A stretch of DNA of 8,327 nucleotides from Alphaproteobacteria bacterium. GTDB lineage: Bacteria > Pseudomonadota > Alphaproteobacteria > UBA8366. The translations under genes were made by a program, and so were the position numbers. Numbering within the stretch: position 1 is the first letter of the stretch; the number at the start of each line of letters is the position of its first letter. Positions 5,742 to 8,327 of the stretch are shown piece by piece. The stretch lies in contig JABJCS010000409.1 in NCBI GenBank assembly GCA_018665505.1, positions 1 through 8,327 of the forward strand, in the 5' to 3' direction. Below the pieces are notes generated by a model, which was given only the letters and a program-made list of their open reading frames with translations, did not search any database and was not told the origin of the DNA.

Positions 5742-7046
5742 ATGCCCAATGATGCGCCAAATACAATTGAAAAAGCCCTAGCCCTCAATCTCGATCCGTT
5801 GAAATACGGTACACTGATTGAAATTGGCGCAGGTCAAGAAGTCGCACGCTGGTTCTTCCAGGCTGGAGCCGCCGCTGGAACCATCGCCAAGACAATGTCC
5901 GCCTATGACATGAACTTCAGCGATGCGATCTACGGCGCTTCTTCGGATAAGAGGTATGTATCCCGACAGCGTCTAGAGAAGATGCTCGCTCAGGAATACG
6001 ACCTGATCATTAGCCGTGTAAAAAAACGCCGCCCGGAAGGGTCGACATTCTTTTCCTTCGCCAACACGGTCGCCGCGCAAAGCTTCGAAAAACGCGAGGA
6101 ATGCCACGGTTGGATGGGCATCCGGCTACAATCCGCACCGGAACTGCCGCCGGACGACATCATCCTACACGTACGCATGTTGGATGACACCAATGTCGAA
6201 CAGCAAGAAGCGATCGGCGTGCTTGGCGTCAATCTGATCTACGGCGCGTATTTCCACGCGGACGAGCCGGAAAAACTCATGCGTAGTTTGCTGGATAATC
6301 TCAAATGGGGCCGATTGGAGATCAACCTCGTCGAGTTCAGCGGTCCGAAATTCGGCGAAGTCGATAATCGATTGATGGCCCTCGAACTGGTGAAAGCCAG
6401 CCTCACACCCGCGATCTTGTTTGGCCCCGACTGCAAAGTCGAAATTCCCTCGGAAGCGCTCTACAAGAAAAGCGTGATCGGTATGCGAGGTAAATTCAAA
6501 CCGGTCCTGAAGGCCGATATGGCGCGGCTTAATCACGCCAAGGACCGGTTCGTCACACAATCCGATGTCGCACCAGGATCGACCATCCCGCTGGCCGAGA
6601 TTACCATGTCGGAACTCGCCAACGAAGGCGAGATCGATACCGCCGACTTTCTCTCGCGTATCAATCAGCTCTCGAAGTTGGGCTTCCATGTTTTGATATC
6701 AGAGTTCTTCCGTTATTTCCGGGTCCGGCAGTATCTCGCGATGTATACGCATGAACCGGTCGCCATCGTCACCGACGTTGACGGTTTCCAGGACATCATC
6801 CACGAAAATTATTACGAAGGCTTGGATGGCGGAATTTTGGAAGGATTGGGAAAATTGTTTCCGCCCTCGACAACCGCCTATGTCTGTCCGACGAATGAGG
6901 ATGGCCGACTTATCACGCTCGACGATATGCCGCTCGAAGACGATCTCCGTCCTCTTGTCACATATCTGCGCGGACGCAATCACGTAATTCCGGCGGATGA
7001 TTTCGACGCTCTCGCCTATGACAAGGAAACGCCGCTTATCCCCTGA
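5742..7046 (+). CDS. Conserved protein of unknown function (EIGAGQEVARWFF family)
   Basis: A complete 434-residue protein I recognise as one of a widely distributed, highly conserved bacterial family without an established function. Hallmarks are KYGTLIEIGAGQEVARWFF (21-39), GTIAKTMSAYDMNFSDAIYG (46-65), YVSRQRLEKML (72-82), FFSFANTVAAQSF (103-115), HGWMGIRLQ (122-130), ILHVRMLD (141-148), QQEAIGVLGVNLIYGAY (154-170) and SGPKFGEVDNRLMALELVK (200-218). Homologues are, to my recollection, sometimes labelled TonB-dependent receptor or nicotinate-nucleotide adenylyltransferase. Nothing here supports either: no signal peptide, no beta-barrel pattern, no HxGH nucleotidyltransferase motif. It should be cytosolic. 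The C-terminal part (about 300-434) includes TDVDGFQDIIHENYYEG (344-360) and an acidic tail. ATG 5742 is chosen over the in-frame TTG at 5712 because the family begins near TIEKALALNLDP; the ribosome binding site is weak (GAGG about 12 bases upstream). The gene overlaps the convergent fadE by 11 bases. Confidence 0.88.
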   Translation: MPNDAPNTIEKALALNLDPLKYGTLIEIGAGQEVARWFFQAGAAAGTIAKTMSAYDMNFSDAIYGASSDKRYVSRQRLEKMLAQEYDLIISRVKKRRPEGSTFFSFANTVAAQSFEKREECHGWMGIRLQSAPELPPDDIILHVRMLDDTNVEQQEAIGVLGVNLIYGAYFHADEPEKLMRSLLDNLKWGRLEINLVEFSGPKFGEVDNRLMALELVKASLTPAILFGPDCKVEIPSEALYKKSVIGMRGKFKPVLKADMARLNHAKDRFVTQSDVAPGSTIPLAEITMSELANEGEIDTADFLSRINQLSKLGFHVLISEFFRYFRVRQYLAMYTHEPVAIVTDVDGFQDIIHENYYEGLDGGILEGLGKLFPPSTTAYVCPTNEDGRLITLDDMPLEDDLRPLVTYLRGRNHVIPADDFDALAYDKETPLIP

Positions 7047-8327
7047 GCGTGCGATAGTCGTCAGGCTCGAAGGCGTCCACCTGAATTGTCTCCAGCCGCG
7101 CCGACGTCGCATCGGCGATTACATTCGCCTCGACCTCGCTCAGCAATCCACTTGCCATGGCTGCTTCGATTTGAGCCGCTTCTCCGTCACCATCGATTTC
7201 ACCGGAACGCACCGCGTCTTTCACGCGTTCCCGAAGGGGCTGTGCGGCCACCACCTTTGCCAAGGTCGCTTCCAATTCACCCAACCCCTGTTCCTGGCTC
7301 GCCGGAATATAGACGTCCGGTGTCAGGCGCTCCCGCGCTTCGCCACCATCCAACAAGCTCTGCGCAACTGTTGCGCCCAGTGCGTCGCTCGGCGGCGCAT
7401 AGCGCGCACCCAAAGGAAACGTTAGCGCACGGGTGACGCTCGCCGCCGCCCTGTTGGGCAGGTTTGCGAGAACGCCCTGCAACGCCTCTTCGGCTTTCCA
7501 CGCCGCGTGCTCACAGGCCCAATCCAACATCGGCAGGTCCTGCGACGGGCGGCCCTCATCATGAAACCGTTTAAGAGAGGCCGAGCCCAGATACATCCAT
7601 GCCAAGGTATCGGCGAGACGCCCGGTAATTTTCTCGCGCCGTTTTAAGCTGCCACCCAGCGTCGCCATCGCGACGTCGGACGTAAACGCAAACGATGCGC
7701 TCAACCGCTCGAAACGGCGATAGTGACGCGCCGCCGAACCCGCCTCTGGTGGGATTGCCAACATCCCTCCACTTAATCCCAATCCCATGGCCCTCGCGGC
7801 ATTCCGCATCACGAAACCCACATGGCCGAATAGGGCTCGATCAAAGCGTGCGACATCGCCTTCCGCGACCGCCTGCATTTCGTCCTGTACGAAGGGATGA
7901 CATCTGATGGCACCTTGCCCATAAACGATCATCGAACGGGTTAGGATATTAGCACCCTCGACAGTGATCGCGATGGGGATAGCGGTAAACCCGCGTCCCA
8001 AAACATTGCGCGGTCCACGGCAAATTGCAGCACCTGCTTGAATATCCATGGCGTCGTTGACCACATCCCGCGCCGTGTCGGTCAGATACGCTTTCACGAT
8101 GGCGGAGAGCACTGCCGGTTTTTCACCCGCATCGACCGCACCGCAGGTCAGCCGTCGCGCTGCATCCATTAGATAGGTCAAACCGCCAATCCGTGCCAAC
8201 GGCTCTTCGATACCTTCGAACCGGCCTATCCGCATGTTGAACTGTTCGCGGACGGTCGCATACGCGCCCATCGAGCGCGTCGCATGCTGCGCTGCCGCCA
8301 CTGCTTGCGTCGGAAGAGAAATGGAAC
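7036..8327 (-). CDS. fadE: FadE-type acyl-CoA dehydrogenase, C-terminal half (partial)
   Basis: The gene runs off the right edge; 429 codons up to the stop TAA (7036-7038) are visible. Sequence blocks match Escherichia coli FadE: YATVREQFNMRIGRFEGIEEPLARIGG, GEKPAVLSAIVK, DAMDIQAG, PIAITVEGANILTRSM, YGQGAIRCHP, TLGGSLKRREKITGRLAD and SSARLETIQVDAFEPDD-like C-terminal wording. The first part is the helical C-terminal domain of the acyl-CoA dehydrogenase fold. The glutamate of VEGANILTR (codon 7957-7959) sits where acyl-CoA dehydrogenases carry the catalytic base. From about 7880 down to the stop is the extra domain peculiar to FadE (ACDH_C, DUF1974). FadE is an FAD enzyme that makes trans-2-enoyl-CoA in the first step of beta-oxidation. 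E. coli FadE has 814 residues, so roughly half is missing here, including the N-terminal region. The last 11 bases overlap the end of the convergent 434-residue gene. Confidence 0.95.
   Translation of the reverse strand, partial: SISLPTQAVAAAQHATRSMGAYATVREQFNMRIGRFEGIEEPLARIGGLTYLMDAARRLTCGAVDAGEKPAVLSAIVKAYLTDTARDVVNDAMDIQAGAAICRGPRNVLGRGFTAIPIAITVEGANILTRSMIVYGQGAIRCHPFVQDEMQAVAEGDVARFDRALFGHVGFVMRNAARAMGLGLSGGMLAIPPEAGSAARHYRRFERLSASFAFTSDVAMATLGGSLKRREKITGRLADTLAWMYLGSASLKRFHDEGRPSQDLPMLDWACEHAAWKAEEALQGVLANLPNRAAASVTRALTFPLGARYAPPSDALGATVAQSLLDGGEARERLTPDVYIPASQEQGLGELEATLAKVVAAQPLRERVKDAVRSGEIDGDGEAAQIEAAMASGLLSEVEANVIADATSARLETIQVDAFEPDDYRTLRG

Noticed and set aside
6165..6689. A 174-codon minus-strand frame opposite the 434-residue gene
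   Set aside because: The plus-strand frame carries long conserved family blocks; the antisense frame carries none.
5742..7046. Naming the 434-residue protein as a TonB-dependent receptor or nicotinate-nucleotide adenylyltransferase
   Set aside because: There is no signal peptide, TonB box or beta-barrel pattern, and no HxGH nucleotidyltransferase motif in the sequence.

Overview
The window looks like ordinary bacterial chromosome, with moderately high GC (high-50s by eye, not counted). It is densely packed with genes on both strands. No RNA genes, insertion sequences, CRISPR array, attachment sites or replication origin were seen. A FadE-type acyl-CoA dehydrogenase, a two-gene half-transporter ABC exporter, a luciferase-like monooxygenase and a large alpha/beta-hydrolase-domain enzyme fit a Pseudomonadota genome best, perhaps an alphaproteobacterium. 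That placement is inference from gene content and base composition.

Layout from left to right. (1) Positions 2-2241, plus strand: an ABC exporter operon made of the 3' end of one half-transporter, cut by the window edge, and a complete second half-transporter that overlaps it by 4 bases (ATGA). The nucleotide-binding motifs show an asymmetric heterodimer with one degenerate and one consensus ATP site. (2) Positions 2248-3246, minus strand: a complete luciferase-like flavin oxidoreductase, convergent with the exporter and only 6 bases from it. (3) Positions 3247-3573: a gap of about 330 bases with no confident gene. It does hold a 59-codon minus-strand reading frame with a hydrophobic stretch that may be a small protein or a frameshifted gene remnant. 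(4) Positions 3574-5550 (or 5595), minus strand: a large alpha/beta-hydrolase-domain protein with a visible nucleophile-type serine motif. (5) A divergent intergenic region, then positions 5742-7046, plus strand: a 434-residue conserved protein of unknown function. (6) Positions 7036-8327, minus strand: the C-terminal half of a FadE-type acyl-CoA dehydrogenase, overlapping the previous gene tail-to-tail by 11 bases and running off the right edge.

The minus-strand genes suggest a catabolic or lipid-related theme: a hydrolase, a flavin monooxygenase-like enzyme and the first dehydrogenation step of beta-oxidation. They are separate transcription units or loosely linked, so a single pathway is not demonstrated. 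The most useful second-look items are the asymmetric ABC ATP sites, the conserved but uncharacterised 434-residue protein, the unexplained small frame in the 3.3-3.55 kb gap, and the start site of the hydrolase gene. Nothing here makes a convincing case for a wholly new system.
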